Assembly (NCBI RefSeq): GCF_001307275.1
Contig: NZ_CP012831.1
Span: forward strand, 5,386,501-5,450,500
Source of the DNA: Pseudomonas fluorescens
GTDB taxonomy: Bacteria > Pseudomonadota > Gammaproteobacteria > Pseudomonadales > Pseudomonadaceae
Reading direction: 5' to 3'
DNA: 64,000 bases
The notes below the pieces were generated by a model. That model saw nothing but the letters and a program-made list of their open reading frames with translations, did not search any database and was not told where the DNA came from. The position numbers were made by a program, and so were the translations under genes. Below, piece after piece: positions 33,276 to 41,640 of the stretch; the first letter of the stretch is position 1; the number at the start of each line of letters is the position of its first letter.

Positions 33276-36148
33276 TTACCATCTTCGATCCCAGCACCGA
33301 CATCGACCTGGGCACCCCTGCGCGTGAAAGCGCCGTGCAGGTCAGCCTGACCATCGACGGGCGCGAAATCAGCGTCGCCTCCGGCACGTCGGTCATGCGT
33401 GCCGCGGCCTTGCTCGGCACCACCATTCCCAAGCTCTGCGCCACCGACAGCCTTGAAGCTTTCGGCTCCTGCCGCATGTGCCTGGTGGAAATCGACGGCA
33501 TGCGCGGCTATCCCGCGTCCTGCACCACGCCGGTGACCGAGGGCATGGTGGTGCGCACGCAAACCTCCAAGCTCGCGACGCTGCGACGCAATGTGATGGA
33601 GCTGTACATTTCCGACCACCCGCTGGACTGCCTGACCTGCTCGGCCAATGGCAACTGCGAATTGCAGACCGTGGCGGGGCAGGTGGGCCTGCGCGAAGTG
33701 CGCTATGGCTACGAAGGTGCCAACCACCTGGACGAGGCCAAGGACGTTTCCAACCCGTATTTCGACTACGACCCGAGCAAGTGCATCGTCTGCAGCCGTT
33801 GCGTGCGTGCCTGTGAGGAAATCCAGGGCACCTTCGCCCTGACCATCAGCGGTCGCGGCTTCGATTCCCGGGTGGAAGCGGCCGGGGGGGACAACTTCCT
33901 CGATTCCGAATGCGTGTCCTGCGGCGCCTGCGTACAGGCGTGCCCGACGGCGACCCTGATCGACAAGAGTGTCGTGGAAATCGGCCAGCCGGAGCGCAGC
34001 GTCATCACCACATGCGCCTACTGCGGCGTGGGTTGCTCGTTCCGCGCCGAGATGAAAGGCGAACAACTGGTGCGCATGGTCCCGGACAAGAACGGCCAGG
34101 CCAACCACGGCCATTCCTGCGTCAAGGGCCGTTTCGCCTGGGGCTACGCCACGCACCCGGATCGCATCACCAAGCCGATGATCCGCAAGCACATCAACGA
34201 CCCGTGGCAGGAAGTCAGCTGGGACGAGGCGGTCACCTACGCCGCCAGCGAACTGCGCCGGATCCAGCTCAAGTACGGGCGCGACTCCATCGGCGGCATC
34301 ACGTCCAGCCGCTGCACCAACGAAGAAACCTACCTGGTGCAGAAGCTGGTGCGCACCGCGTTCGGCAACAACAACGTCGACACCTGTGCCCGTGTCTGCC
34401 ATTCGCCTACCGGTTACGGCCTCAAGCAGACCCTGGGTGAATCCGCCGGGACCCAGAATTTCGACTCGGTGATGAAGGCCGACGTGATCCTGGTGATGGG
34501 CGCCAACCCCACCGATGCGCACCCGGTGTTCGGCTCCCAGCTCAAGCGCCGCCTGCGCCAGGGCGCGCGACTGATTGTCATCGACCCACGGCGCATCGAT
34601 CTGGTGGATTCGCCCCACGCCCGCGCCGAGCTGCATTTGCAACTGCGTCCCGGTACCAACGTGGCGATGCTCAATGCGCTGGCCCATGTCATTGCCACCG
34701 AGGGCTTGATTGACCAGCCCTTTGTCGAAGCCCGCTGCGAGGCGACGGACTTCGCCCGCTGGCGCGACTTCGTCAGCCTGCCGGAAAACTCGCCTGAGGT
34801 TCTGGGCCCGGTTTGCGGCGTACCTGCCGAGCAGATCCGCGCCGCGGCACGGCTCTACGCCACTGGCGGTAACGCGGCCATCTACTACGGTCTCGGCGTC
34901 ACCGAGCACAGCCAAGGCAGCACCTCGGTCATGGGCATCGCCAACCTGGCCATGGCGACCGGCAATATCGGTCGCGAAGGTGTCGGGGTGAACCCGCTGC
35001 GTGGACAGAACAATGTCCAGGGTTCCTGCGACATGGGCTCGTTCCCCCACGAGTTGCCAGGCTATCGGCACATCTCCAACGAAGCGGTCCGCGCCGAGTT
35101 CGAGCAAGCCTGGAACGTCACCCTGCAACCCGACCCGGGCCTGCGTATCCCGAACATGTTCGAAGCGGCCCTGGACGGCACCTTCAAGGCGCTTTATTGC
35201 CAAGGTGAGGACATCGCCCAGAGCGACCCCAATACCCAGCATGTGACGGCCGCGCTGTCCGCGCTGGAATGCGTGATCGTCCAGGACATCTTCCTCAACG
35301 AGACGGCCAAGTTCGCCCACGTGTTCCTGCCGGGCAGCTCGTTCCTGGAGAAGGACGGCACCTTTACCAACGCCGAACGCCGTATCTCCCGCGTTCGCAA
35401 GGTGATGGACCCATTGGCCGGCAAGGCCGATTGGGAAGCCACCATCGCTCTGGCCGATGCCCTGGGCTACAAGATGCACTACAACCACCCTTCGGAAATC
35501 ATGGATGAAATCGCCCGCCTGACGCCGACCTTCACCCGCGTCAGCTACGCCGAACTGGAGCGCCACGGCAGCCTGCAATGGCCTTGCAACGATGCCGCGC
35601 CGGACGGCACGCCGACCATGCACATCGAGCAGTTCGTGCGCGGCAAGGGCCGTTTCATGCTCACCGGCTACGTGCCCACCGAAGAGAAGGTCAACAACCG
35701 CTACCCGCTGCTGCTGACCACCGGCCGCATCCTCAGCCAGTACAACGTCGGCGCCCAGACCCGGCGCACCGAAAACGTCGCCTGGCACGAGGAGGACCGT
35801 CTGGAAATCCATCCGACCGATGCCGAGAACCGCGGGATCGTCGACGAAGACTGGGTCGGTATCGGCAGCCGTGCCGGGCAGACGGTACTGCGCGCGAGGG
35901 TGACCGAGCGGGTAGCGCCGGGCGTGGTCTACACCACGTTCCACTTCCCGGAGTCGGGCGCCAATGTGATCACCACCGACAACTCCGACTGGGCCACCAA
36001 CTGTCCGGAATACAAGGTGACAGCGGTGGAGATCGTACGGGTCAGCCAGCCTTCGGAATGGCAGAAGCGTTACCAGGCCTTCAGTGATGAACAAGGCCGC
36101 CTGCTGAGGGAACGTCGCCATGCCGAAAAAGCCGAGGTGCGTCGATGA
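33272..36148 (+). CDS. fdsA: NAD-dependent formate dehydrogenase, alpha (molybdenum) subunit
   Basis: The start at 33272 overlaps fdsB by ATGA, giving 958 residues. Order of domains: 2Fe-2S (C-A-T-D, C-R-M-C near 56-70), His-Cys cluster region (H-P-L-D-C-L-T-C near 116-123), two 4Fe-4S ferredoxin motifs (C-I-V-C-S-R-C, C-V-S-C-G-A-C), then the bis-MGD domain with its own C-A-Y-C-G-V-G-C cluster. Cys376-His377 (V-C-H-S-P) is the expected molybdenum-ligand Cys and active-site His, so this is the cysteine, not selenocysteine, form. It oxidises formate in the cytoplasm. Confidence 0.97.
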   Translation: MITIFDPSTDIDLGTPARESAVQVSLTIDGREISVASGTSVMRAAALLGTTIPKLCATDSLEAFGSCRMCLVEIDGMRGYPASCTTPVTEGMVVRTQTSKLATLRRNVMELYISDHPLDCLTCSANGNCELQTVAGQVGLREVRYGYEGANHLDEAKDVSNPYFDYDPSKCIVCSRCVRACEEIQGTFALTISGRGFDSRVEAAGGDNFLDSECVSCGACVQACPTATLIDKSVVEIGQPERSVITTCAYCGVGCSFRAEMKGEQLVRMVPDKNGQANHGHSCVKGRFAWGYATHPDRITKPMIRKHINDPWQEVSWDEAVTYAASELRRIQLKYGRDSIGGITSSRCTNEETYLVQKLVRTAFGNNNVDTCARVCHSPTGYGLKQTLGESAGTQNFDSVMKADVILVMGANPTDAHPVFGSQLKRRLRQGARLIVIDPRRIDLVDSPHARAELHLQLRPGTNVAMLNALAHVIATEGLIDQPFVEARCEATDFARWRDFVSLPENSPEVLGPVCGVPAEQIRAAARLYATGGNAAIYYGLGVTEHSQGSTSVMGIANLAMATGNIGREGVGVNPLRGQNNVQGSCDMGSFPHELPGYRHISNEAVRAEFEQAWNVTLQPDPGLRIPNMFEAALDGTFKALYCQGEDIAQSDPNTQHVTAALSALECVIVQDIFLNETAKFAHVFLPGSSFLEKDGTFTNAERRISRVRKVMDPLAGKADWEATIALADALGYKMHYNHPSEIMDEIARLTPTFTRVSYAELERHGSLQWPCNDAAPDGTPTMHIEQFVRGKGRFMLTGYVPTEEKVNNRYPLLLTTGRILSQYNVGAQTRRTENVAWHEEDRLEIHPTDAENRGIVDEDWVGIGSRAGQTVLRARVTERVAPGVVYTTFHFPESGANVITTDNSDWATNCPEYKVTAVEIVRVSQPSEWQKRYQAFSDEQGRLLRERRHAEKAEVRR

Positions 36149-36366
36149 GCTCTGACAGCTTGATCAAGATGGCCAACCAGATCGGTCAGTATTTCGCCAG
36201 TGAGCCGGACCGTGCGGTGGCGGTGCGTGGTGTGTACCAGCACATCAAGAGCTTCTGGACGCCAACCATGTGTCGCGACTTGATGGCCTGGCAAACGAAG
36301 CATCCCGACGCCGTCCTGCACCCGTTGGTGTTGGCGGCATTGATGGAGTTTGAAAAAGCGGCCTAG
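36145..36366 (+). CDS. fdsD: Formate dehydrogenase delta subunit
   Basis: This 73-residue protein overlaps fdsA by ATGA. The sequence I-K-M-A-N-Q-I-G-Q-Y-F near the start and H-I-x-x-F-W-x-P-x-M near the middle are typical of FdsD, a small subunit needed for active soluble formate dehydrogenase. The usual fdsC/fdhD sulfurtransferase gene, often found between fdsA and fdsD, is absent here. Confidence 0.95.
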   Translation: MSSDSLIKMANQIGQYFASEPDRAVAVRGVYQHIKSFWTPTMCRDLMAWQTKHPDAVLHPLVLAALMEFEKAA

Positions 36367-36390
36367 GAAGGGACGTTCTGTAGCGCCTGG

Positions 36391-36446
36391 ACACAGCCCC
36401 GGCCGGTGCCTTTCGTCGTTGACGAGGGCGTCGGTCGGGGCTGTGT
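36391..36446 (+). terminator. Strong hairpin after fdsD
   Basis: ACACAGCCCCG (36391-36401) pairs with CGGGGCTGTGT (36436-36446), a perfect 11-bp stem around an internal region that can fold further. It lies 25 bp after the fdsD stop and 10 bp before the convergent AidA-like gene. The T-tract is weak (ACCTTTCAGTT), so it may be a bidirectional or imperfect terminator. Confidence 0.65.
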
Positions 36447-36455
36447 ACCTTTCAG

Positions 36456-36986
36456 TTATTGGTTATTGACGGTGATGTAGGGGTCCCACGTGTTGGTCGG
36501 GCCAATCTGGTTCAGGTTACGGTCCAGCAGAACGAAATAGATTTGGTACCAGAGCTTGCCCGGGCTCAGCGCAGTGGACTGCCAGAAGGTATAGGTCACA
36601 TCGGTTTTGGCGATACCGCCGGGGGCGCCGTTGTCCAGATAAGGCACGGGGATGCCGGGGATGTTGAACGGTGTCGGCTTCGAAATGGTGCCCTTGTAAT
36701 CACCGCCCTGGTGGGGGTCGCCGATCTCGACGTCCTTGATCAATGCGATGCGGTCGAAGTTGCGCGACAGCGTGGTGGCGCGCCAGCGAATGATGTCACC
36801 GGGTTTTACGTCGAACCACAATTCGTTACCGCCTTCGCCTTCGCCGCTGGTGACGTTGGCATGGCTGTCGATGGCACTGCGGGTCACCAGCATGGCAATC
36901 GCGCCGCCTACGTCGTTGGGGTGGGCGAGCAGGTAATCGGCGTCAACGTTGACCAGCACATCAATGGTTTGGGTCGTTCCAGACAT
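36456..36986 (-). CDS. AidA/PixA-family (inclusion body) protein
   Basis: The ATG at 36986, eight bases after AAGGAG, gives M-S-G-T-T-Q-T-I-D-V-L-V-N-V-D and 176 residues. The start I-D-V-L-V-N-V-D-A-D-Y-L-L and the end W-Y-Q-I-Y-F-V-L-L-D-R-N-L-N-Q-I-G match the AidA/PixA family, which includes quorum-regulated AidA of Burkholderia/Ralstonia and PixA inclusion proteins of Xenorhabdus. It is soluble and cytosolic, with no signal peptide. Its molecular function is not established. It is monocistronic. Confidence 0.87.
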   Translation of the reverse strand: MSGTTQTIDVLVNVDADYLLAHPNDVGGAIAMLVTRSAIDSHANVTSGEGEGGNELWFDVKPGDIIRWRATTLSRNFDRIALIKDVEIGDPHQGGDYKGTISKPTPFNIPGIPVPYLDNGAPGGIAKTDVTYTFWQSTALSPGKLWYQIYFVLLDRNLNQIGPTNTWDPYITVNNQ

Positions 36987-37277
36987 TTTGTTGCTCCTTG
37001 AGGGGAATGACATTGACGACCGCGCCTGCAAAGGCGTCCGGGCCACCCGGTCCCTGGGTGCGGTCTCGAGAGGAACGATAGGTGATAGCGTTGTAGTGTC
37101 AAATTTCGAATGCTTGACGCTGGCCAAGCAGAGCGAAGCGCAACACAACCAAGGCTTTGATTTACTTTTGGCGTGGACGATCACCCACTGGATTCTGGGT
37201 GGTTTGCGGGTAGCGTCAGTGGCCAAAGGCGTACGAATTTTGTCGGCGATTGCTCCCGATCTCGCCGGAGGACAGGA

Positions 37278-37309
37278 CGCTGGCAAGGGGATGGACGCCC
37301 TTGCCAGCG
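37278..37309 (-). terminator. 12-bp perfect hairpin downstream of the chorismate-mutase gene
   Basis: CGCTGGCAAGGG (37278-37289) and CCCTTGCCAGCG (37298-37309) form a perfect stem with an 8-base loop. It lies 12 bp past the stop of the reverse-strand chorismate-mutase gene. No T-run follows, so it could be a factor-dependent terminator or mRNA-stabilising stem. The rest of the 36987-37321 gap holds the AidA-like gene's promoter region and nothing else I can name. Confidence 0.5.
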
Positions 37310-37321
37310 AAGCAGGAAAAA

Positions 37322-37642
37322 TCAGCTCCGGGCTTGATCGGCCGCCCAGTGCTTCATTTCTTCGGCGATGAAGTGGTTCACCAGGTCGCTGTACATTTTT
37401 TCGATGGCATCCGGGCTCAGGCCCTCGGCCTCGGCCCATTCCCGTCGTGTCGCCAGCATCGCCTTGAAACGCTCCGGCGCACGCACCGACGTGGCCGAGG
37501 TCTTGAACTTCGAGGCCGCGAGTACGTATTGAAAACGCTTGCCCAGCAATTTGATGACCGCCTGATCGAGGGCATCGATTTCACCACGAATGTCCTCCAT
37601 GCTGACGCACTCCGAGGGTTGCAGCCGATTGCAGACTTCCAT
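37322..37642 (-). CDS. Chorismate mutase / isochorismate-pyruvate lyase-like protein (PchB family)
   Basis: The 106-residue all-helical protein aligns with PchB of P. aeruginosa at a constant offset of five. Arg14, Arg31 and Lys42 of PchB correspond to Arg19, Arg36 and Lys47 here. Gln90 of PchB corresponds to Glu95 (I-A-E-E-M-K). PchB turns isochorismate into salicylate and also has chorismate mutase activity. Here there is no isochorismate synthase or salicylate siderophore gene nearby, so it is an orphan and more safely called a chorismate-mutase-family protein. Confidence 0.85.
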   Translation of the reverse strand: MEVCNRLQPSECVSMEDIRGEIDALDQAVIKLLGKRFQYVLAASKFKTSATSVRAPERFKAMLATRREWAEAEGLSPDAIEKMYSDLVNHFIAEEMKHWAADQARS

Positions 37643-37783
37643 GTAGATCGCTCCATTGTTTGAGCAGGCTCGGCCCAGCCAGGGCCGATGTGCTGATGTA
37701 GGTTAAAAATGCCTATCCAGGCCATCAGGTTTGGCAAGCGGGGGGCGTTTGCTTGTGACAGCGATGGTGGCTGTGCTGCCGCC

Positions 37784-37877
37784 ATCGCGAGCAGGCTCGC
37801 TCCCACAGGTGGCTGGATAGGCCGCAGAATCGAGGTGCACCATCGATCAAACTGTGGGAGCGAGCTTGCTCGCGATG
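37784..37877. repeat. REP pair (inverted)
   Basis: ATCGCGAGCAGGCTCGCTCCCAC (37784-37806) faces GTGGGAGCGAGC..GCTCGCGAT (37855-37877) across about 48 bp. It belongs to the same family as the 2521-3230 array and is here a single unit. It lies between the chorismate-mutase promoter region and the end of the FadR gene. Confidence 0.9.
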
Positions 37878-37915
37878 GCACTTGATCAGGCAACCAAAAT
37901 TTCAAAACCGCAGGT

Positions 37916-38629
37916 CTAGTCGCCCATGTCTTCCGGCTCCAGCGCTCGCAGCCAGCGGTTCTCCGAACGGCTCAGGTGCTGGCGCATCGAGGTTTGGGCG
38001 CCGAGTACATCCTTGTGGGCTACGGCGCGCAGGATCGCTTCATGTTCGGCGACCGCGGCTTCCCATGTCAGGGCATTCTCCGAGTGTTTGCTCAGGTGAG
38101 CCGAAATCGGGTTGTGTCGTTCATCGAAAAGGGCGGTGATGATCCGCACCAGGGCGGAGTTGCCGCTCATCTTGGCCAGGCGCTGATGGAACTTACGGTC
38201 ATCCTCCAGTGGAGGCAGGCCGTTGGCGATGCTCGCGCGCATGGCATCGATGCAGTCCTGCAGATAGCGGTAGTCGCTTTTCTTGCCATGCAGGCACGCC
38301 AGGATCACCGACTCGCCTTCGATCAACGCACGCGCTTGCATCAGTTCCGAAGGGCTTTCGCCCAAGGTCATGCTCGGGTTTTTTCCGTCCTTGGACCGGG
38401 CTCGCACATACACGCCGGAGCCCATCTTGATCTCGATGTCGCCGTCTATTTCCAAGGCGATCAGCGCCTCGCGAAGCGACGGCCTGGAAACCCCCAACAG
38501 TTGGGTCAAGTCGCGCTCGGGGGGAAGCCTGGAACCTGCCTTGAAATCCCCCTGGGCGATGTAGTTGCGCAGTTGATCGGCGATTTTCTGGTAGGGCTTG
38601 CGTTCGGCGGCGTTGATCGGTGAGACCAT
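37916..38629 (-). CDS. FadR-type GntR-family regulator
   Basis: The ATG at 38629 gives 237 residues; earlier in-frame codons run through a REP element. The winged HTH is at residues 10-75 (I-A-D-Q-L-R-N-Y-I, S-R-L-P-P-E-R-D-L, S-R-P-S-L-R-E-A-L-I-A-L-E). The C-terminal FCD helical domain has R-A-L-I-E-G-E, F-H-x-x-L and a late E-H-E-A-I-L-R-A metal/ligand helix. It lies next to a UxaA-family dehydratase and a zinc dehydrogenase, so it is the likely sugar-acid-responsive repressor of those genes (see palindromes at 41509-41552). Confidence 0.92.
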   Translation of the reverse strand: MVSPINAAERKPYQKIADQLRNYIAQGDFKAGSRLPPERDLTQLLGVSRPSLREALIALEIDGDIEIKMGSGVYVRARSKDGKNPSMTLGESPSELMQARALIEGESVILACLHGKKSDYRYLQDCIDAMRASIANGLPPLEDDRKFHQRLAKMSGNSALVRIITALFDERHNPISAHLSKHSENALTWEAAVAEHEAILRAVAHKDVLGAQTSMRQHLSRSENRWLRALEPEDMGD

Positions 38630-38679
38630 GGGTGGACGTCCATCGGAGAGTCCGCAAAGGCTACCATAGGCGCTTGATG

Positions 38680-38767
38680 GTGGGAGCGAGCTTGCTCGCG
38701 AAGGCGGCGGTACATTCAGCATTGATGCAAACTGACCCACCGCTTTGGCGAGCAAGCTCGCTCTCAC
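38680..38767. repeat. REP pair (inverted), diverged
   Basis: GTGGGAGCGAGC..GCTCGCG near 38680-38700 faces GCGAGCAAGCTCGCTCTCAC at 38748-38767. The second copy has CTCTCAC in place of CTCCCAC. It lies in the 166-bp gap between the FadR gene and the UxaA-family gene on the same strand. Confidence 0.88.
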
Positions 38768-38795
38768 AGGGAGAGGGGGGCAATGACTTCGCCAT

Positions 38796-40322
38796 TCACA
38801 TCACCGCACCGATCTGCCAAGGCAGGAACTCGTTATCGCCCAAGCCGTTTTCCTCGCTGCAGGTGCGGTGCCCGGACGCGGTCGCCAGCATCAGTCGGAA
38901 CAACCGCTCACCGGCCTGGGCCACCGATTCCACGCCATCGACAATGCCGCCCGCGTTGAAGTCCATGTCCAGCTCCATGCGTTGGAACAGCCGGGTGTTG
39001 GTGGCGATTTTCAACGAGGGCGTGGGCTTGCACCCGTAGGTCGAGCCACGGCCCGTGGTGAAGCAGATCAGGTTGGCGCCACCCGCCACCTGGCCGGTCG
39101 CCGACACCGGGTCGTAACCGGGGGTGTCCATGAACACCAGGCCCCGGGCATCGACCGTTTCCGCGTATTGGTACACGCCCATCAGCCCGGTCGCACCGGC
39201 TTTCGCCACGGCACCGAGGGATTTTTCCAGGATGGTGGTGATGCCCCCGGCCTTGTTGCCCGGCGAAGGGTTGTTGTTCATGTCACCGTCGTTGTGGCGG
39301 ACGTAGGCTTCCCACCAATGGATGCGCGCCATCAATTTTGCCGCGATGTCGGCAGACGCGGCGCGGGCGGTCAGCAAATGTTCGGCCCCATAGATTTCCG
39401 GGGTTTCCGAAAGGATCGCCGTGCCGCCCTGTTGCACCAGCAGGTCCACGGCCGCGCCGAGTGCCGGATTGGCCGTGATACCGGAGTAGCCATCCGAGCC
39501 GCCGCATTGCAAACCGACGCACAAGTGGCTGGCGGCAACGGTTGTGCGCTGGCATTGGTCGACGAGGGGCAGCATCGCTTCGATGTGGGCGATGCCTCGT
39601 CGCACGGCTTCGCGAGTGCCGCCTTCGTCCTGGATGACCAGGCTGGCCTTGAGCGCCGCGGAGCGATCCCCCAGTTCATTCATCAACGGGGTGAGTTGAT
39701 TGACCTCGCAACCCAACCCAATCAACAGCACACCAGCGAAATTGGCGTGATCGGCATAGCCCCTCAGGGTTCGCTTGAGAATGTCGATCCCTTCGCCCTG
39801 GGCACCCATGCCACAGCCGCTGCCATGGGTGATTGCAACGACGCCATCGACGTTGGGGAAATCTTTCAAGCGCTCGGCGGAAAAGGTGTTGGCGATCTGC
39901 TTGCAGACGGTTGCCGAGCAGTTGACGCTGGAAATGACCCCGATGTAATTGCGTGTGCCGACGCGTCCATCCTCGCGGACGTAACCTTCGAAGGTCGCGG
40001 GGTTCTCGCTCAACGACGTGGGGACATAGACGTTACGTACGCTGTGTTCGGTCGTGTTGGCGGGCATGTCCAGGTTGTGCACGTGGACGTGATCGCCAGG
40101 CTCGATGGCCTGCGTGGCCTGGCCGATGGTTTGCCCGTACTTGAGCACCCGCTGGCCGGCCAACACCGGGCGCAGGGCGATCTTGTGGCCGGACGGAATC
40201 GCCTGCCGGGCGACCAGGCGGATGCCGTCGGCATTCACCGACTGACCTTCGGCGATATCGCCTCGGGCCACCGCGACATCATCGCCGGGTGTCAACACAA
40301 GCAAAGAGGAAGGCGGGTTCAT
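38796..40322 (-). CDS. UxaA-family sugar-acid dehydratase (altronate/galactarate type)
   Basis: The ATG at 40322 gives 508 residues. The N-terminal 90 residues form an SAF-like domain (L-T-P-G-D-D-V-A-V-A). The main UxaA domain has G-Y-x-R-x-D-G-R-V-G-T-R-N, V-A-I-T-H-G-S-G-C-G-M, G-L-G-C-E-V-N-Q and L-Q-C-G-G-S-D, with conserved Cys and His residues for metal binding. These enzymes remove water from altronate, galactarate or related aldonates. It is followed upstream in transcription by a zinc alcohol dehydrogenase (17-bp gap), so both probably act on one hexonate. The exact substrate is uncertain. Confidence 0.9.
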   Translation of the reverse strand: MNPPSSLLVLTPGDDVAVARGDIAEGQSVNADGIRLVARQAIPSGHKIALRPVLAGQRVLKYGQTIGQATQAIEPGDHVHVHNLDMPANTTEHSVRNVYVPTSLSENPATFEGYVREDGRVGTRNYIGVISSVNCSATVCKQIANTFSAERLKDFPNVDGVVAITHGSGCGMGAQGEGIDILKRTLRGYADHANFAGVLLIGLGCEVNQLTPLMNELGDRSAALKASLVIQDEGGTREAVRRGIAHIEAMLPLVDQCQRTTVAASHLCVGLQCGGSDGYSGITANPALGAAVDLLVQQGGTAILSETPEIYGAEHLLTARAASADIAAKLMARIHWWEAYVRHNDGDMNNNPSPGNKAGGITTILEKSLGAVAKAGATGLMGVYQYAETVDARGLVFMDTPGYDPVSATGQVAGGANLICFTTGRGSTYGCKPTPSLKIATNTRLFQRMELDMDFNAGGIVDGVESVAQAGERLFRLMLATASGHRTCSEENGLGDNEFLPWQIGAVM

Positions 40323-40339
40323 GGGGCGTCCTCCGATTC

Positions 40340-41350
40340 CTAGCACTCGATGATTGCCTTGACGACACCTTGCGTGGGGTCGAGCAAGGTGGCGAACGAG
40401 TGGGGCACGTCGCCCAGCGTCAGTCGGTGGGTGTTCAGGGCCGCATCTGGAATCAAGCCGTCGCGCAAGCATTGCTCGACGTGCCGGAAGTCTTCCTGGG
40501 TGGCGTTGCGGCTGCCCATCAGCGTGGCTTCTCGCTTATGGAACTCAGGGTCGGAGAAGGTGATGGAGTCCCGAACCACCGAGATCATCACATAGGTGCC
40601 GCCATGGGCGATGAACTCGAACCCGCGCTCCATGGCCCGGGCATTGCCGGTGGCGTCGAAGACCACGTCGAAAAAATCACCCTCGGTCAGCTCGGCCAGG
40701 GCTTGCTTGTCGCCTTCGCCGATCTGCACGGCGGCGTGGATATTCAGGTGTTGCTTGCAGAACGACAGGCGATCCTCGCGGGTATCCAGGACAGTGACTT
40801 TCGCACCGCGCAGGCTGGCGAAGATCGCCGCCGCCATGCCGATCGGGCCGGTGCCGACCACCAGAGCGTGTTTCTGCGCCTGGATGTTCGAGCGCCGCAC
40901 GGCGTGAGCGCCGATGGAGAGGAATTCGATCATCGCGGCCTGGTCCAGGGAAACCCCCACCGCCTTGTGCACGAACGCATGGGGAACGCTCAGGTATTGA
41001 GTGAAAGCACCGTCGCAGTGAACCCCCAGCACCTGGATAGCGGTGCAGCAGTTGGTCTTGCCCTGGCGGCAGGCGATGCAAGTCCCGCAGGACAGGTACG
41101 GCATCACATAGACGACATCGCCGACAGCCAGGTCGCTGGCCTCGTCGGAGCCCTCCACGACCCCGGAGAACTCGTGGCCCATGACTCGCGGATATTCGAG
41201 GTACGGTTGATTGCCGGTGAAGATGTGCAGGTCGGTGCCGCAGACCCCGACACGCTTGACCCGGATCAGGATCTCCCCCGGTTTCCTGAGGGGGTGTTCA
41301 CGTTCGATGGCGGTGAGCGAGCCGGGTTCGTTACAGATGACTGTCAGCAT
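40340..41350 (-). CDS. Zinc-dependent alcohol/polyol dehydrogenase (medium-chain family)
   Basis: The ATG at 41350 follows AAGGAGC, giving 336 residues. The catalytic zinc ligands are in G-V-C-G-T-D and G-H-E-F-S-G, and the structural zinc is held by the C-G-T-C-x-x-C-x-x-G-x-x-N-C-C cluster near residue 88-101. The NAD fold has G-T-G-P-I-G-M. The family includes L-galactonate/L-idonate and threonine dehydrogenases. It is first in the FadR-UxaA-dehydrogenase set, and two operator-like palindromes lie about 160-200 bp upstream. Confidence 0.92.
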   Translation of the reverse strand: MLTVICNEPGSLTAIEREHPLRKPGEILIRVKRVGVCGTDLHIFTGNQPYLEYPRVMGHEFSGVVEGSDEASDLAVGDVVYVMPYLSCGTCIACRQGKTNCCTAIQVLGVHCDGAFTQYLSVPHAFVHKAVGVSLDQAAMIEFLSIGAHAVRRSNIQAQKHALVVGTGPIGMAAAIFASLRGAKVTVLDTREDRLSFCKQHLNIHAAVQIGEGDKQALAELTEGDFFDVVFDATGNARAMERGFEFIAHGGTYVMISVVRDSITFSDPEFHKREATLMGSRNATQEDFRHVEQCLRDGLIPDAALNTHRLTLGDVPHSFATLLDPTQGVVKAIIEC

Positions 41351-41508
41351 GGCGATGCTCCTTGGCTGGCGTGCAGACGGTGGTTGCCTGCAGGCGGGAG
41401 GAGGGTTGTGAGCGCGCGGCTGCCGGGACCGGGGCTCTCTTTTTTGTTGTAGGCGAGTGGTGACCTGCACCCATGACCTTGGGGCCGAAACTACAGGCTG
41501 GAAAAAAT

Positions 41509-41552
41509 ATTGGCAAGACCAATTAATAAAAATATAGATTGGACTGACCAAT
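41509..41552. promoter_or_regulatory. Two tandem ATTGG-N5-CCAAT palindromes
   Basis: ATTGG..CCAAT occurs at 41509-41523 and again at 41538-41552, with centres 29 bp apart in AT-rich DNA between the dehydrogenase and the trehalase gene. The half-sites resemble the T-x-G-T..A-C-x-A dyads bound by FadR-type regulators, so the neighbouring FadR protein is the best candidate. The rest of the 41351-41640 gap has no coding signal. Confidence 0.75.
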
Positions 41553-41640
41553 GTGATCTGGACGTCGCCCGGCACTGCATCATCGACTGAACCCAGGTCC
41601 ATCCCGGCAGGTCACTCGTTCGTCAGGAACGAAAAACAGG

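Noticed and set aside
33203..36121. Long reverse-strand frame of 972 codons opposite fdsA
   Set aside because: It is a GC-rich shadow of fdsA, which has full domain support. The reverse product has no recognisable motif.
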